Counted from the stretch's first letter, positions 1 through 9,579 are shown. The stretch: 64,000 nt of DNA from Erythrobacter aurantius (GCF_023823125.1 NZ_CP090949.1:2070001-2134000); one strand, 5' to 3'. Program-made: numbers and translations. Notes: a model not told the origin generated them from the sequence alone.

Positions 1-87
1 GGCGACATCACCCCCTTCGTCAGCGCGCCCGTGCGCGAGGAAGTGGTGGCGCGGGTCGACCAGATCGGGCGCAAGGGCGATTATTAA
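1..87 (+). CDS. coaD: C-terminal end of probable phosphopantetheine adenylyltransferase (5' truncated)
   Basis: Only the last 28 codons are inside the window, ending in TAA at 85-87. The visible tail has a GDI-x-x-FVS-x-x-V pattern followed by a basic end, like the C-terminus of CoaD, where a 'GGD(I/V)..FV' segment precedes the last helix. CoaD transfers AMP from ATP to 4'-phosphopantetheine in coenzyme A synthesis. The identity rests on a short tail, so it is a reasoned guess. The next gene starts about 80 bases downstream on the same strand. Confidence 0.55.
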   Translation, partial: GDITPFVSAPVREEVVARVDQIGRKGDY

Positions 88-167
88 GACTGGTGACGTT
101 CACCCAGTCATTCATTGAAGTGTCAGCCGCACACGGTTAGATGCTGCTGCACAATCCGGATCACAAG

Positions 168-890
168 ATGAAGACCGCAATGCTGAAAAACACTCTTGGC
201 GCCTTTGCCGCGCTCGCGCTGCTTACCATTCCTGCCACCGCCTTTGCGCAAAGCGACGAGGGCGATCAGGACACTTCGCGCGATGACGAAGTCGCCGCCA
301 AGGAAGTCGACCGCCGGACCTATCCCGATATCGTCTATGATCAGAGCGTGGAGCCGGAAAACGTCTGGGTGCTTGACCTGTCCAATGGCGAACGGGTGAA
401 AATCCGCTTGATGAAGGAATGGGCTCCCAAGCATGTCGAGCGGATCAAGACGCTGACCCAGCAGGGCTTTTACGACGGCATCATCTTCCACCGCGTGATT
501 GACGGCTTCATGGCGCAGGGCGGCGATCCGACGGGCACCGGGCAGGGCGGATCTGAGCTTCCCGACCTCGAAGAGGAATTCAATCCGATGCCGCATGTGC
601 GCGGCAGCGTGGCGATGGCCCGCGCGAATGAGGAAAACAGCGCCAACAGCCAGTTCTTCATCGTGTTCTATCCGCGTTTCAGCCTCGACAAGCGGTACAC
701 CAATTTCGGCCGCGTGATCGAGAACATGGCCGCTGTCGATGCGATCAACCGCGGGGAGCCGCCGCAGAACCCGACGCGCATCCTGCAGGCTTCGCTGCTG
801 AGCGATGGCAAGCCGAAGCCGGTCGCCGCGCCGCAACCGCAGCCCGAAGCGGAAATCACCGCCGATCTGCTGAACGCGCCGCTGCAGTAG
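168..890 (+). CDS. Exported cyclophilin-type peptidyl-prolyl cis-trans isomerase
   Basis: A 240-residue cyclophilin expected in the periplasm, catalysing proline isomerisation during protein folding. The N-terminus from the ATG at 168 is a signal peptide (basic start, hydrophobic core, cleavage after AFA-Q). The frame opens at 141, but the start at 168 places the basic residues directly before the core. Family motifs are clear: FHRVIDGFMAQGGDPTGTG with the catalytic Arg, and NSANSQFFI lower in the domain. An acidic linker follows the signal peptide, and a Pro/Ala-rich tail ends the protein. It lies 45 bases before queA and is probably co-transcribed with it. Confidence 0.9.
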   Translation: MKTAMLKNTLGAFAALALLTIPATAFAQSDEGDQDTSRDDEVAAKEVDRRTYPDIVYDQSVEPENVWVLDLSNGERVKIRLMKEWAPKHVERIKTLTQQGFYDGIIFHRVIDGFMAQGGDPTGTGQGGSELPDLEEEFNPMPHVRGSVAMARANEENSANSQFFIVFYPRFSLDKRYTNFGRVIENMAAVDAINRGEPPQNPTRILQASLLSDGKPKPVAAPQPQPEAEITADLLNAPLQ

Positions 891-935
891 AAACAGGCTT
901 TCGCAGGCGGCGCGCAGGCACTAGACGCGCCTACC

Positions 936-1973
936 ATGCGTGTTGACCTGTTCGATTTCGACCTTCCGCAAGAGCTGATCGCGCTGCGCCCGGTGCGCCC
1001 GCGCGATGCTGCGCGCATGCTGCTGGTGCGCGGGCAGGAAGCTGCTTTCGAAGACAAGGGTGTGCTGGACCTGCCCGGCCTGCTCGAACCGGGCGATGTG
1101 CTGGTGTTCAACGATACCCGCGTGATCCCCGCGCAGCTCGAAGGGCGGCGTGCAGGGGGCGAAGCGAGGATCGGCGCGACGCTACACAAACGCATCGACT
1201 TGCGCCGTTGGCAGGCATTTGTGCGCAATGCCAAGCGGGTGAAGGAAGGCGACCAGATCGTTTTTGGCGGCGGCGTCACCGCGATTGCCGAAGCGCGCCA
1301 TGGCGACGGCTCGATCACGCTGTTCTTTGAAGGCGAGGAACCGGTCGAAGTGCTGCTGGACCGCGCCGGAACCATGCCCTTGCCACCCTATATCGCGCAG
1401 CGGCGCGGCGTGGATGAGCAGGACCAGCAGGATTACCAGACCATGTTCGCGAAGGAGGACGGCGCGGTTGCCGCACCCACCGCTTCGCTCCATTTCACGG
1501 ATCGGCTTGTCGCCGCGCTGGATGCACGCGGGATCAAGCGGGAGATGCTGACGCTGCACGTAGGCGCGGGGACGTTCCTTCCGGTGAAGGCGGACGATAC
1601 CGATGATCACCAGATGCATTCCGAATTTGGCCGTATCAATGCCGCCACTGCCGCGCGGCTCAATCAGGCGCGGGCTGAGGGCGGGCGGATCATCGCAGTG
1701 GGCACGACTTCGCTGCGGCTGCTGGAAAGCGCGGCGGATGAAAACCGGGTGATCCACGAATTCGCGGGCGATACCGACATCTTCATCACGCCGGGCTACA
1801 CCTTCCGCGCGGTGGACGGATTGATGACCAATTTCCACCTGCCCAAATCGACCCTGATGATGCTGGTCAGCGCTTTGATGGGGCGCGATCGGATGATGGC
1901 GGCCTACGCCCACGCGATCGCGGGCAAGTATCGCTTCTACTCCTACGGCGATTCTTCCCTGCTTTTGCCATAG
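936..1973 (+). CDS. queA: S-adenosylmethionine:tRNA ribosyltransferase-isomerase
   Basis: QueA, 345 residues, the usual length. It transfers and isomerises the ribosyl group of SAM onto 7-aminomethyl-7-deazaguanine in tRNA, giving epoxyqueuosine. Recognisable segments are the N-terminal [45 protein letters not shown], the long central [11 protein letters not shown] and the terminal [18 protein letters not shown]. tgt, which acts earlier in the same pathway, lies 2.6 kb downstream on the same strand, separated by the ABC exporter and barrel genes. Confidence 0.97.
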   Translation: MRVDLFDFDLPQELIALRPVRPRDAARMLLVRGQEAAFEDKGVLDLPGLLEPGDVLVFNDTRVIPAQLEGRRAGGEARIGATLHKRIDLRRWQAFVRNAKRVKEGDQIVFGGGVTAIAEARHGDGSITLFFEGEEPVEVLLDRAGTMPLPPYIAQRRGVDEQDQQDYQTMFAKEDGAVAAPTASLHFTDRLVAALDARGIKREMLTLHVGAGTFLPVKADDTDDHQMHSEFGRINAATAARLNQARAEGGRIIAVGTTSLRLLESAADENRVIHEFAGDTDIFITPGYTFRAVDGLMTNFHLPKSTLMMLVSALMGRDRMMAAYAHAIAGKYRFYSYGDSSLLLP

Positions 1974-2015
1974 GCCGCGCTTGCAATCGCTTGTGCCTGT
2001 GCCACATGACGGGGC

Positions 2016-2957
2016 GTGACCGAAATCATCCTCGACATCAAAGGCCTGACCAAGGTCTACAGCGGCGGCACAAGGGCGCTCGACGGGGTGGATCTCGTCA
2101 TCCGCAAGGGCGAGATCTTCGCGCTGCTCGGCCCCAATGGCGCGGGAAAGACCACCCTTATTGGCTCGGTCTGCGGGCTGGTGCGGCCAACATCAGGCAC
2201 GATCGCCGCTTTCGGCCATGATCTTGCAAAGGACTGGCGTGCGGCACGCGCACGCATCGGGCTGGTGCCGCAAGAGCTTAGCACCGACATGTTCGAAACC
2301 GTCGAACGCGCGGTAGCCTATTCGCGCGGCCTGTTCGGCCATTCCCCGGACAGGGCGCGCATCGAGGAGATCCTGCGCTCGCTCAGCCTGTGGGAGAAGC
2401 GCAGCAGCCAGATTCGAGAATTGTCGGGCGGTATGAAGCGCCGCGTCCTGATCGCCAAGGCGCTGGCGCATGAACCCGACCTGCTGTTCTTGGACGAGCC
2501 GACCGCCGGGGTCGATGTCGAACTGCGCAAGGGTATGTGGGATCAGATCGCGGCGCTGCGCGAATGCGGCACCACGATCATCCTCACCACCCATTACATC
2601 GAGGAAGCCGAATTGATGGCCGATCGGGTCGGTATCATTCGCGGCGGCCGCATCCTCATGGTGGATGACAAGGCCCAGATCATGCAGCGCATGGGAACGA
2701 CCGAGGCGGTGATCGCGCTGTCGCAGCCGCTTGGCGAACTGCCCGCAAGCATTGCTGCGTTCCCTGTCAGCCTCAGCGAAGACGGGATGCAACTGACCTA
2801 TCGCGGAGGCGACGGCAGCGGCACGGGAAGTGAAGAAGTCGCTGCGCTGACAAAGGCGCTCGTCGCGGCGGGGATCGATTATCGGGGTATCGACATTCAC
2901 GATTCCTCGCTTGAAGACATCTTCGTCGATCTTCTGAGCCAGGAGGAAGCGGCATGA
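2016..2957 (+). CDS. ABC transporter ATP-binding protein (YadG-like)
   Basis: A 313-residue ATPase of an ABC-2 type exporter. It shows Walker A GPNGAGKTT near residue 40, the signature LSGGMKRRV, Walker B LLFLDEPTAGVD and the H-loop in TTHYIEEAE. After about residue 230 an accessory C-terminal domain follows, as in the DrrA/NodI/YadG type. The start is GTG at 2016. The stop overlaps the start of the permease gene by 4 bases (ATGA), so the two are translationally coupled and form one transporter. The substrate cannot be told from sequence. Confidence 0.93.
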   Translation: MTEIILDIKGLTKVYSGGTRALDGVDLVIRKGEIFALLGPNGAGKTTLIGSVCGLVRPTSGTIAAFGHDLAKDWRAARARIGLVPQELSTDMFETVERAVAYSRGLFGHSPDRARIEEILRSLSLWEKRSSQIRELSGGMKRRVLIAKALAHEPDLLFLDEPTAGVDVELRKGMWDQIAALRECGTTIILTTHYIEEAELMADRVGIIRGGRILMVDDKAQIMQRMGTTEAVIALSQPLGELPASIAAFPVSLSEDGMQLTYRGGDGSGTGSEEVAALTKALVAAGIDYRGIDIHDSSLEDIFVDLLSQEEAA

Positions 2958-3724
2958 GCGGCTTCAACGCCAGAGGCGCATGGTCGATTTACCAGCGCGA
3001 ACTGATGCGGGCGATGCGCACCGCGTTCCAGTCGATCCTGTCGCCTGTGCTGACGACTTCGCTCTATTTCGTGGTGTTCGGCACGGTGATCGGCGCTCGG
3101 ATGGAGCCGATTGGCGGGGTGCCATATGGCGCCTTCATCATTCCCGGCCTGCTGATGCTGACGTTGTTGGGGGAGACGACCAGCAATTCCAGTTTCGGCA
3201 TTTACATGCCGCGCTTCACCGGCACGATTTACGAACTGCTATCCGCTCCCGTAGGCGTTGCCGAAACGCTGATCGGATTTGTCGGAGCGGCAGCGACCAA
3301 GGGTTTGATCCTCGCCGCGATCATCCTCGGCACGGCGACTTTCTTCGTCGATTACGAGATCGCGCATCCGGTTTACGCCATCGGCTATATCATGCTGGTG
3401 GCAGCGAGTTTTTCGCTGTTCGGCTTCATTCTCGGCATCTGGGCCGACAGTTTCGAAAAACTTGGCATCATTCCAATTCTGATCCTCACACCGCTGACAT
3501 TTCTGGGTGGCACCTTCTATTCGATCGGCGATCTGCCGGAGCCGTGGAGCACAATTGCGCTCGCCAATCCGATCGCGTTTCTGGTGAGCGGGCTGCGCTG
3601 GACGTTCTATGGCACTTCGGATGTCTCGATCTGGCTTTCGCTGGGCCTGACGCTTGGATTTCTGGCGATCTGCACGGCCATCATCGCCTTCATCTTCAAG
3701 ACCGGTTGGCGTCTGCGCGAGTAG
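2954..3724 (+). CDS. ABC-2 type transporter permease (YadH-like)
   Basis: A 256-residue inner-membrane permease of the ABC-2 family with about six hydrophobic segments and the same length as E. coli YadH. The segment LTPLTFLGGTFYSIGDLPEPW, with following residues, is the usual ABC-2 signature loop before the last helices. It overlaps the ATPase gene by 4 bases (ATGA). It probably exports a lipid or polysaccharide-like or drug-like compound; the substrate is unknown. The 3' intergenic stretch (3725-3890) shows no gene. Confidence 0.92.
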   Translation: MSGFNARGAWSIYQRELMRAMRTAFQSILSPVLTTSLYFVVFGTVIGARMEPIGGVPYGAFIIPGLLMLTLLGETTSNSSFGIYMPRFTGTIYELLSAPVGVAETLIGFVGAAATKGLILAAIILGTATFFVDYEIAHPVYAIGYIMLVAASFSLFGFILGIWADSFEKLGIIPILILTPLTFLGGTFYSIGDLPEPWSTIALANPIAFLVSGLRWTFYGTSDVSIWLSLGLTLGFLAICTAIIAFIFKTGWRLRE

Positions 3725-3890
3725 GAGTTGCGCACACATGCGGATACCCGCACTGGTCGAACATTTCCGGCGTTTCATCGGCTCTCATGCACCCTTGGTG
3801 CATTCATTCACCTCGCAGAAATCCCCGGATTCATAGCCACTTGCATGCCGTCGCGCCCCCTGCGGCGGTAATGTGAAAGGATATGAGAAC

Positions 3891-4418
3891 ATGAGGAAAA
3901 TCGCATTCACCACGCTTGCTGCGATGGGCGCGATGGCACTTCCGGCTGCGGCTCAGGCGCAGTCGAACGACACCCCCGCAGTAGAAACCTATATCGGCGC
4001 CTCTGCCGGTATTCACGATCTCGGAATCGGCCTGCCGGGCGACGATGGCGGCATTTACGGTGTCGTCGCGGGTGTGGACGTCCCGGTTGGCGACACCTTC
4101 TTTGTCGGGGCAGAGGGCAACTTCCACCTCGGCGATGGCGCGATCGACAGCGAATACGGCGTTGCAGCCCGCGCAGGCGTGCGCGTCGGCCAATCTGGCA
4201 AGCTGTTCGTTCGCGGCGGCTATCAGGAAGTCGACGTTGATCTCGGCCGGTTCGTCACTCCCGCCGTTGTCGGGCTGGACGATACCGATGGCGATTACCT
4301 TGTGGGCGCCGGTGTCGAATTCGGGCTTGGCGACGGGCCGATCCGTATGCGGGCTGGCGTGGACACGATCTCGTTCGATTCGACCCGCGCAACCGTGGGT
4401 CTGTTGTTCAACTTCTGA
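3891..4418 (+). CDS. Exported outer-membrane beta-barrel-like protein
   Basis: A 175-residue protein with a clean signal peptide ending AAAQAQ and a body of alternating hydrophobic/polar strands rich in Gly and Asp, ending in Phe (LLFNF). A C-terminal aromatic residue is the usual mark of an eight-strand barrel assembled by BAM. The start is the ATG at 3891, preceded by AAAGGA; the frame also opens at a GTG at 3873, which would place extra residues ahead of the signal peptide. It looks like the OmpA-like/opacity-type small barrels of sphingomonads. The function is not known. Confidence 0.8.
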   Translation: MRKIAFTTLAAMGAMALPAAAQAQSNDTPAVETYIGASAGIHDLGIGLPGDDGGIYGVVAGVDVPVGDTFFVGAEGNFHLGDGAIDSEYGVAARAGVRVGQSGKLFVRGGYQEVDVDLGRFVTPAVVGLDDTDGDYLVGAGVEFGLGDGPIRMRAGVDTISFDSTRATVGLLFNF

Positions 4419-4536
4419 TCAGCCCTGACTGATCCGATGGCAGGGGTGGTTTCGCGACCGTCTCTGCCATTTCGCCATTGCCCTCGGGCCGACTTCCCAC
4501 TCGACATCCTTGGGCGAGACACTAGAGCGGGCGGCC

Positions 4537-5667
4537 ATGGCGACCCGCTTTTCCTTCACCCTTCATGCCACTGACGGCAAGGCGCGAACCGGCGTAATCG
4601 AGATGATGCGCGGGGAAATCCGCACGCCCGCATTCATGCCCGTCGGCACCGCTGCCACGGTCAAGGCGATGAAGCCCGAAGCCGTACGCGCCACGGGTGC
4701 CGACATCATCCTTGGCAACACCTATCACCTGATGCTCCGGCCCGGAGCGGAACGGGTGGCGCGGCTTGGCGGGCTGCACCGCTTCATGAACTGGGATCGC
4801 CCGATCCTGACCGACAGCGGCGGCTATCAGGTGATGAGCCTTTCCGAGCTGCGCAAGCTGACGGAGCGGGGCGTCGAATTCCGCAGCCATATCGACGGGT
4901 CGAAGCATATGCTGACGCCTGAACGATCAATGGAAATCCAGCGGTTGCTCGGTTCCGATATCGTCATGGCGTTTGACGAATGCCCCCGCGCCGACCGTCC
5001 CCGCGACGAAATTGCCGACAGCATGGAACTCTCGATGCGCTGGGCACGCCGCAGTCGCGACGGGTTCAACAGCGGCGAGGAACATGCGGCGCGCGCCGCG
5101 CTGTTCGGGATTCAGCAAGGCGCACTTGACCGCGAATTGCGGGCTATCAGCGCGCAGAAACTGACCGACATCGGTTTCGACGGCTATGCCATGGGCGGAC
5201 TTGCCGTGGGTGAGGGGCAGGAGGCGATGTTTGGGGTGCTCGATTACGCGCCCGACATGCTTCCGGTTGATCGTCCGCGCTACCTGATGGGGGTGGGCAA
5301 GCCCGATGATCTGGTGGGCGCAGTCGAACGCGGGATCGACATGTTCGATTGCGTCCTGCCGACGCGCTCGGGGCGCAACGGGCAGGCCTTCACCTGGAAC
5401 GGCCCGCTTAACCTGCGCAACGCCCGCCATGCGGAGGACACCGGCCCGCTCGACGATAAATGCGGCTGTTCCGCCTGCACCCATTATTCGCGCGCCTATC
5501 TCCATCACCTGCACAAGAGCGGCGAAATCCTTGGCGCGATGCTGGTGACGGAACACAATCTGTGGTTTTACCAAGCCTTGATGCAGGCGATGCGCGATGC
5601 CATTGGGGCGGGGCGTTTTGCCGACTTTGCCGCCGAATTCCGGCGCAACTACCTTGGAAGTACGTGA
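4537..5667 (+). CDS. tgt: tRNA-guanine transglycosylase
   Basis: Bacterial TGT, 376 residues from the ATG at 4537, where the typical [11 protein letters not shown] start lies; an upstream in-frame TTG at 4510 is less likely. It swaps guanine 34 in GUN anticodons for preQ1. Visible signs are [11 protein letters not shown] with the catalytic Asp, [19 protein letters not shown], the second catalytic Asp in [14 protein letters not shown], and the zinc site [17 protein letters not shown]. It works in the same pathway as queA upstream. The stop (TGA, 5665-5667) is 3 bases before the chorismate mutase start. Confidence 0.97.
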   Translation: MATRFSFTLHATDGKARTGVIEMMRGEIRTPAFMPVGTAATVKAMKPEAVRATGADIILGNTYHLMLRPGAERVARLGGLHRFMNWDRPILTDSGGYQVMSLSELRKLTERGVEFRSHIDGSKHMLTPERSMEIQRLLGSDIVMAFDECPRADRPRDEIADSMELSMRWARRSRDGFNSGEEHAARAALFGIQQGALDRELRAISAQKLTDIGFDGYAMGGLAVGEGQEAMFGVLDYAPDMLPVDRPRYLMGVGKPDDLVGAVERGIDMFDCVLPTRSGRNGQAFTWNGPLNLRNARHAEDTGPLDDKCGCSACTHYSRAYLHHLHKSGEILGAMLVTEHNLWFYQALMQAMRDAIGAGRFADFAAEFRRNYLGST

Positions 5668-5670
5668 TTG

Positions 5671-5973
5671 ATGCCAAAGCTGCCCGAAGACTGTGAAACC
5701 ATGATCGATGTGCGCGCGGGTGTCGATGCGACGGACCGGGAGCTGGTCGCGCTGCTTGATCGCCGCTTCGGCTACATGCGCGCTGCTGCCCGGATCAAGG
5801 GGACGCGCGATGCCGTGCGCGATGAAGAGCGCAAGGCCTATGTCATCGATCAGGCGGTGAAGGATGCAGAAGCGCGCGGCATTCCCGGCGACGTCATCGC
5901 CGACATCTGGGAGCGTCTGGTCGAAGGCTCGATCGCCTATGAATTCGTCGAGTGGGACCGTATCAGGGACTAG
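5671..5973 (+). CDS. Chorismate mutase (AroQ type)
   Basis: A 100-residue all-helical AroQ chorismate mutase converting chorismate to prephenate for Phe/Tyr synthesis. The pattern IDVRAGVDATDRELVALLDRR, followed by AARIK, D-E-x-R and the last helix, matches the family, with the active-site Arg and Lys positions present. The start is ATG 5671, three bases after tgt, so it is probably co-translated with tgt. It overlaps the convergent flavodoxin-fold gene by 4 bases at the stops. Confidence 0.88.
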   Translation: MPKLPEDCETMIDVRAGVDATDRELVALLDRRFGYMRAAARIKGTRDAVRDEERKAYVIDQAVKDAEARGIPGDVIADIWERLVEGSIAYEFVEWDRIRD

Positions 5974-6605
5974 GCCTGCTTGCGGCCAAGGAACGCGTCG
6001 AGGCGAAGCTGCTTCTTGGCCGGTTCGACCTGTCTGACCGTTCGGGCCAGCTTCTCGATCTTCGCGGTCCATTTCGCGGCATGCTTTTCCGCGCCGCCGA
6101 ACTTGACCTGCCCAATCGGCAGGATGCGCACCGGCTTCATTCCGCAAAACTCCAGAATTTGCCCTTTCCAGCGCTTGATGATGGAATTGCCATAGGCCAG
6201 CCACAGGAAGATCGGCGGGGTGTCCATGGTGATGATCACGTCGGCTGATCGTCCCGCCATGTTGCGATCCCACCATGTGTCGTTTTCGTGATAGGCAAAG
6301 GTGAAACCGGGCAGCAGCACCCGGTCCAGCAAGCCCTTCAGCAGCGCGGGTTCTGCGCCCCACCACATCGGGAACACGAAAGTGACGTGGTCGCAGGCGT
6401 CCAGTTGCTCCGCAAAGGCGGCGACATCCGGTTCCCAATCAGTGCGGATGCGATAGCCGTGGCTGAGATTGGGTGAGAACTCCATGTCGCGTACGGCGAC
6501 ACGGTTTACCTCGGCATCTTTTGGCAGCGCGGCCTGATAAATGTCGAGCAGGTGTGTGCAATACCTGTCCGTGTCGGGATGGCCGTCAACCAGCAGCACT
6601 TTCAT
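5970..6605 (-). CDS. Flavodoxin-fold NAD(P)H:quinone oxidoreductase family protein
   Basis: A 211-residue flavodoxin-fold protein of the NQO1/MdaB/KefF group. The N-terminus MKVLLVDGHPDTDRY is the FMN phosphate-binding strand and loop, and VTFVFPMWWGAEPALLKG is the typical second FMN contact before the LLDRV helix. The start is ATG at 6605, preceded by GGGAGA. Family members reduce quinones by two electrons to avoid radical formation. Its acceptor is unknown. It stands alone, convergent with chorismate mutase, and rpsD lies upstream on the same strand behind a terminator. Confidence 0.85.
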   Translation of the reverse strand: MKVLLVDGHPDTDRYCTHLLDIYQAALPKDAEVNRVAVRDMEFSPNLSHGYRIRTDWEPDVAAFAEQLDACDHVTFVFPMWWGAEPALLKGLLDRVLLPGFTFAYHENDTWWDRNMAGRSADVIITMDTPPIFLWLAYGNSIIKRWKGQILEFCGMKPVRILPIGQVKFGGAEKHAAKWTAKIEKLARTVRQVEPAKKQLRLDAFLGRKQA

Positions 6606-6651
6606 AGGGTTCTCCCGGAATATATTCCGCAGCATGACTGCACACGGCACA

Positions 6652-6690
6652 AAAGAAAAGGGCGGCCCCGCAAGGCCGCCCTTTCTTGTT
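6652..6690 (-). terminator. Rho-independent terminator of rpsD
   Basis: An 11-bp GC-rich stem (6657-6667 with 6674-6684; GGCGGCC/GGCCGCC core) with a 6-base loop lies just after the rpsD stop. On the minus strand it is followed by a run rich in T. It separates rpsD from the flavodoxin-fold gene. Confidence 0.85.
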
Positions 6691-6707
6691 CCGGATGTGC
6701 CGAATGA

Positions 6708-7322
6708 TCAGCGCGAATAGAATTCGACGACCAGGTTCGGTTCCATGGTGACCGGGTAGGGCACTTCGTCGAGCTTCGGCACGCGGGTGAACTGCACCTT
6801 GTCGTTGCCGTCGGGCGCGACATAGTCAGGGATTTCACGCTCGGGCAGGCTCTGTGCTTCGATCACGAGTGCCATTTCCTTGGCCTTGTTGCCGAGGCTG
6901 ATCACGTCGCCCACGTCGCAGCGACGCGAGGCGATGTTGCACTTCACACCATTGACGTAGATGTGGCCGTGGCTGACGAGCTGGCGCGCGGCGAAGATCG
7001 TCGGCGCATACTTGGCGCGGTAAACGATCATGTCGAGACGACGCTCGAGCAGGCCGATCAGGTTCTGGCCGGTGTCGCCCTTCATGCGAGCCGCAGCCTT
7101 GTAGGTGGCGCGGAACTGCTTTTCGGTGACGTCGCCGTAATAGCCCTTGAGCTTCTGCTTGGCGCGCAGCTGCAGGCCGAAGTCGCTCATCTTGCTCTTG
7201 CGACGCTGACCATGCTGGCCCGGGCCGTAGGAACGCTTGTTGACCGGGGAATTCGGGCGACCCCAGATGTTTTCACCCATCCGGCGGTCGAGTTTGTACT
7301 TGGCGCTCTTGCGCTTCGACAT
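6708..7322 (-). CDS. rpsD: 30S ribosomal protein S4
   Basis: RpsD, 204 residues. It is a primary 16S rRNA-binding protein of the small subunit and nucleates assembly. Visible parts are [21 protein letters not shown] at the start, the GPGQHGQRR segment typical of the zinc-free S4 form, and the S4 RNA-binding domain ([30 protein letters not shown]). The start at 7322 is preceded by AAGGAAAG. It is an isolated rpsD, away from the ribosomal protein operons. Confidence 0.98.
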   Translation of the reverse strand: MSKRKSAKYKLDRRMGENIWGRPNSPVNKRSYGPGQHGQRRKSKMSDFGLQLRAKQKLKGYYGDVTEKQFRATYKAAARMKGDTGQNLIGLLERRLDMIVYRAKYAPTIFAARQLVSHGHIYVNGVKCNIASRRCDVGDVISLGNKAKEMALVIEAQSLPEREIPDYVAPDGNDKVQFTRVPKLDEVPYPVTMEPNLVVEFYSR

Positions 7323-7525
7323 AAGTCTTTCCTTCAATTTGCTGGATCACCCCGCTGGTGACCTTTGAACCCGGCATCGCACCACAAGAGCAATTGTCTT
7401 GTGCGGCCACTGCTTCACCGGGGTGCGGGGCCAATCTGCGAACGCGCGCCCTTAGCCGGGGCGCGTCCGCGCGTCAAGTTTCAGATGTGGTCTATGGCCG
7501 TGAAGCGCCTGAGGTGTTTGTACGC

Positions 7526-7855
7526 CTATCGATGAGAGACGGAAAAATTGCGGTTTCCAAAGCCTCGGTGATTGCCACCAAACCCACTATTGCCAGGTTG
7601 CGGAATGAAGGGACGCGGGCCGCTCTTTGGTGCGGTTTCGGCCAACGCGATCGCCTGGACCCACTCCGCCTTGGTCAAGCAGATTGAGCGATAACGCTCG
7701 TATCGCGAGCGATCGAGGCAATAGACCGAGTCCTCGCCCTGTTCGAGCACTGCAACCGCTCCTGGCGAGACGAATGTCCCACGCTTTTCGAAACGCGCAT
7801 CATCAGCGGCAACGGGAACGAGCGGCAAAACCGCAGCAGCAATCAGAAAAGACAT
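7526..7855 (-). CDS. Small exported protein of unknown function
   Basis: A 109-residue protein with a short signal peptide (hydrophobic core, VAADDA cleavage region) and a perfect GGAGG five bases before the ATG at 7855. The middle holds a Cys pair, YCLDRSRYERYRSICLT, followed by KAEW; the C-terminal third is Gly/Asn/Phe-rich. The Cys-x(13)-Cys-x-T-K-x-E-W pattern is shared with the next gene, so the two may be relatives. It is probably periplasmic. No function can be given. Confidence 0.72.
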   Translation of the reverse strand: MSFLIAAAVLPLVPVAADDARFEKRGTFVSPGAVAVLEQGEDSVYCLDRSRYERYRSICLTKAEWVQAIALAETAPKSGPRPFIPQPGNSGFGGNHRGFGNRNFSVSHR

Positions 7856-7941
7856 GGCGACCTCCTTCTAAGAGGTTCAAAGTTTTGCGGATTTCACCTT
7901 GCCCTTAAATGAACGGGCGTTTTCGTCCGCCCGAAGATCGA

Positions 7942-8259
7942 TCACCGCTGCTGGTTGAGCTGGCGCCAGCCTTCCTCGGTGCGGCACACGCGGGTCTTGC
8001 GGCGGCTCGACATGTCGAGGCGGATGCTGCGGCAGATAAGCTCTTCCTCCGCTTCGGGCGCGTCGGTGGTTTCGGCCGGGGCGGCATCAGGAGCGGTGAT
8101 GGCCGGGATTTCGATCACAGCCGGGGCGGTCTGCTCGTTGGCAGGCTGCTCTTGCTCGGTTTGCTGCTGAGCGGGCGCATCCTGTGCCGGGTTCGACAAG
8201 GCAGGAGCGGCGAACACAAGAAGGGCGGCAGCCGCAGCGAGCGGTGGGAGCATTTTCAT
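7942..8259 (-). CDS. Small exported Pro/Ala-rich protein of unknown function
   Basis: A 105-residue protein. A signal peptide (MKMLPPLAAAAALLVFAAPALS) is followed by a low-complexity Gln/Glu/Pro/Ala linker and a short C-terminal part ICRSIRLDMSSRRKTRVC-RTEEGW. That Cys-(basic)-Cys-x-T-E-x-x-W end resembles the one in the neighbouring gene at 7526-7855. The start is taken at ATG 8259; GTG 8271 and ATG 8253 are alternatives in the same frame. It is probably periplasmic; the role is unknown. Confidence 0.7.
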   Translation of the reverse strand: MKMLPPLAAAAALLVFAAPALSNPAQDAPAQQQTEQEQPANEQTAPAVIEIPAITAPDAAPAETTDAPEAEEELICRSIRLDMSSRRKTRVCRTEEGWRQLNQQR

Positions 8260-8342
8260 CGATATTCTCACAGCTTAGGGGAGAGGGAGAGACAAGGGCT
8301 AACGAGGCGGCGCGGCCATGTCCAGCGCGGAACTGGCAGAAA

Positions 8343-9101
8343 TCAATCGAGATTTCGCGGTTCGCGTTCAAGTGTGCTCAATATGCCTCGCAGGGTGCGA
8401 ACCTCGAGATGGTTCCAGCCCGGTTTGGTCAGAACACTGCGAAGAGTGCGTGCGGTCGCTTCTCGGCGACTTGCAGGAAGGAAATACCCTCTCGGCTCCA
8501 GCAACTTCTCGAAATGCCCGATCAACCCTTCGAGCTCGTCCTGCGGGGCAGGGGGCAGGGTTTCCTCTTCGGCAGTGGGCTGGACCAGCCCTGTAAGGTC
8601 TTCGGTCAGTTCGCGCCCGATGCGCGACCATTCATAGGCCACAAGGATCACCGCCTGCGCGAGGTTCAGCGAGCCGAATTCGGGATTGATCGGCACGGTC
8701 AGGATGTGGCGGGCAAGGGCCACGTCCTCGGTTTCAAGGCCCGATGCCTCGCGCCCGAACAGCACGGCGTGACGGCCCGGATTGGCGTGCATCAGCCGTG
8801 CGGCCCCATCTGCCCCGACGACCGGCTTGGTCACTCCGCGCTTGCGCACCGTGGTGGCATAGACGTGTTCGCAATCGGCGACGGCTTCGGCGGCCGTGTC
8901 ATAGATCTTTGCCTGATCCAGCACGAAATCAGCCCCCGCCGCAGCCGGCCCGGCCGAAGGGTTGGGCCAGCCGTCGCGCGGGTTGACGATGCGCATTTCG
9001 GTGAGCCCGAAATTGAGCATGGCGCGCGCCGCCTTGCCTATGTTCTCGCCCAGTTGCGGGCGCACGAGCACGATGATGGGCTTGCTGGCTTCGTCGGCCA
9101 C
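8343..9101 (-). CDS. trmJ: SpoU/TrmH-type RNA 2'-O-methyltransferase (TrmJ-like)
   Basis: A 252-residue SPOUT methyltransferase. IVLVRPQLGENIGKAARAMLNFGL is the N-terminal TrmJ signature, HAVLFGREASGLETEDV the SAM-binding knot part, and VPINPEFGSLNLAQAVILVAYE the knot-closing motif 3. TrmJ forms 2'-O-methylribose at tRNA position 32. The C-terminal extension after residue 165 is like that of E. coli TrmJ. It starts 4 bases after the nrdR stop and is the last gene of rpiB-glyA-nrdR-trmJ. Confidence 0.9.
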   Translation of the reverse strand: MADEASKPIIVLVRPQLGENIGKAARAMLNFGLTEMRIVNPRDGWPNPSAGPAAAGADFVLDQAKIYDTAAEAVADCEHVYATTVRKRGVTKPVVGADGAARLMHANPGRHAVLFGREASGLETEDVALARHILTVPINPEFGSLNLAQAVILVAYEWSRIGRELTEDLTGLVQPTAEEETLPPAPQDELEGLIGHFEKLLEPRGYFLPASRREATARTLRSVLTKPGWNHLEVRTLRGILSTLEREPRNLD

Positions 9102-9105
9102 CGGT

Positions 9106-9567
9106 CTATTCCTTCGCCGCTTCGGCTACCGTGCTGGCGAATTCCTCAAAGTCCTTCGCTTCGGAAAAGTCGCGGTAGACGCTGGCGAAGCGGATGTAGG
9201 CGACCGAATCGATCTGCTTCAGCCCTTCCATCACCATTTCGCCGATACGCGCGGAAGGAACCTCGGGTTCTCCGGCGGTTTCCACCTGCCGCTGGATGCC
9301 TGAGATCAGCTGGTCGATCCGTTCCTGAGTCACATTGCGTTTGCGACAGGCGAGCGCGACAGACTGCTCGATTTTCGACCGGTCGAAGGCTTCGCGCCGA
9401 TCGCCCGATTTTACCACGGTCACTTCGCGCAATTGCACGCGTTCAAAGGTGGTGAAGCGAGCTCCGCAGGACGAACACTGACGACGGCGCCGGATCGAGG
9501 TTGAATCCTCGGTCGGGCGCGAATCCTTCACCTGCGTGTCGTCATGGGCGCAAAACGGGCAGCGCAT
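9106..9567 (-). CDS. nrdR: Transcriptional repressor NrdR
   Basis: NrdR, 153 residues. It represses ribonucleotide reductase genes according to bound ATP/dATP. The N-terminal zinc ribbon is visible as Cys3, Cys6 (MRCPFC) and [15 protein letters not shown]. The ATP-cone follows from about residue 48 ([16 protein letters not shown] to [13 protein letters not shown]). It lies 12 bases after glyA and 4 before trmJ. No NrdR box was searched for elsewhere. Confidence 0.96.
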   Translation of the reverse strand: MRCPFCAHDDTQVKDSRPTEDSTSIRRRRQCSSCGARFTTFERVQLREVTVVKSGDRREAFDRSKIEQSVALACRKRNVTQERIDQLISGIQRQVETAGEPEVPSARIGEMVMEGLKQIDSVAYIRFASVYRDFSEAKDFEEFASTVAEAAKE

Positions 9568-9579
9568 GGCAGGGCCGGC

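Noticed and set aside
4927..6438. About 500-codon minus-strand frame across tgt, chorismate mutase and part of the oxidoreductase
   Set aside because: It covers three genes with clear motifs in other frames and has no domain itself.
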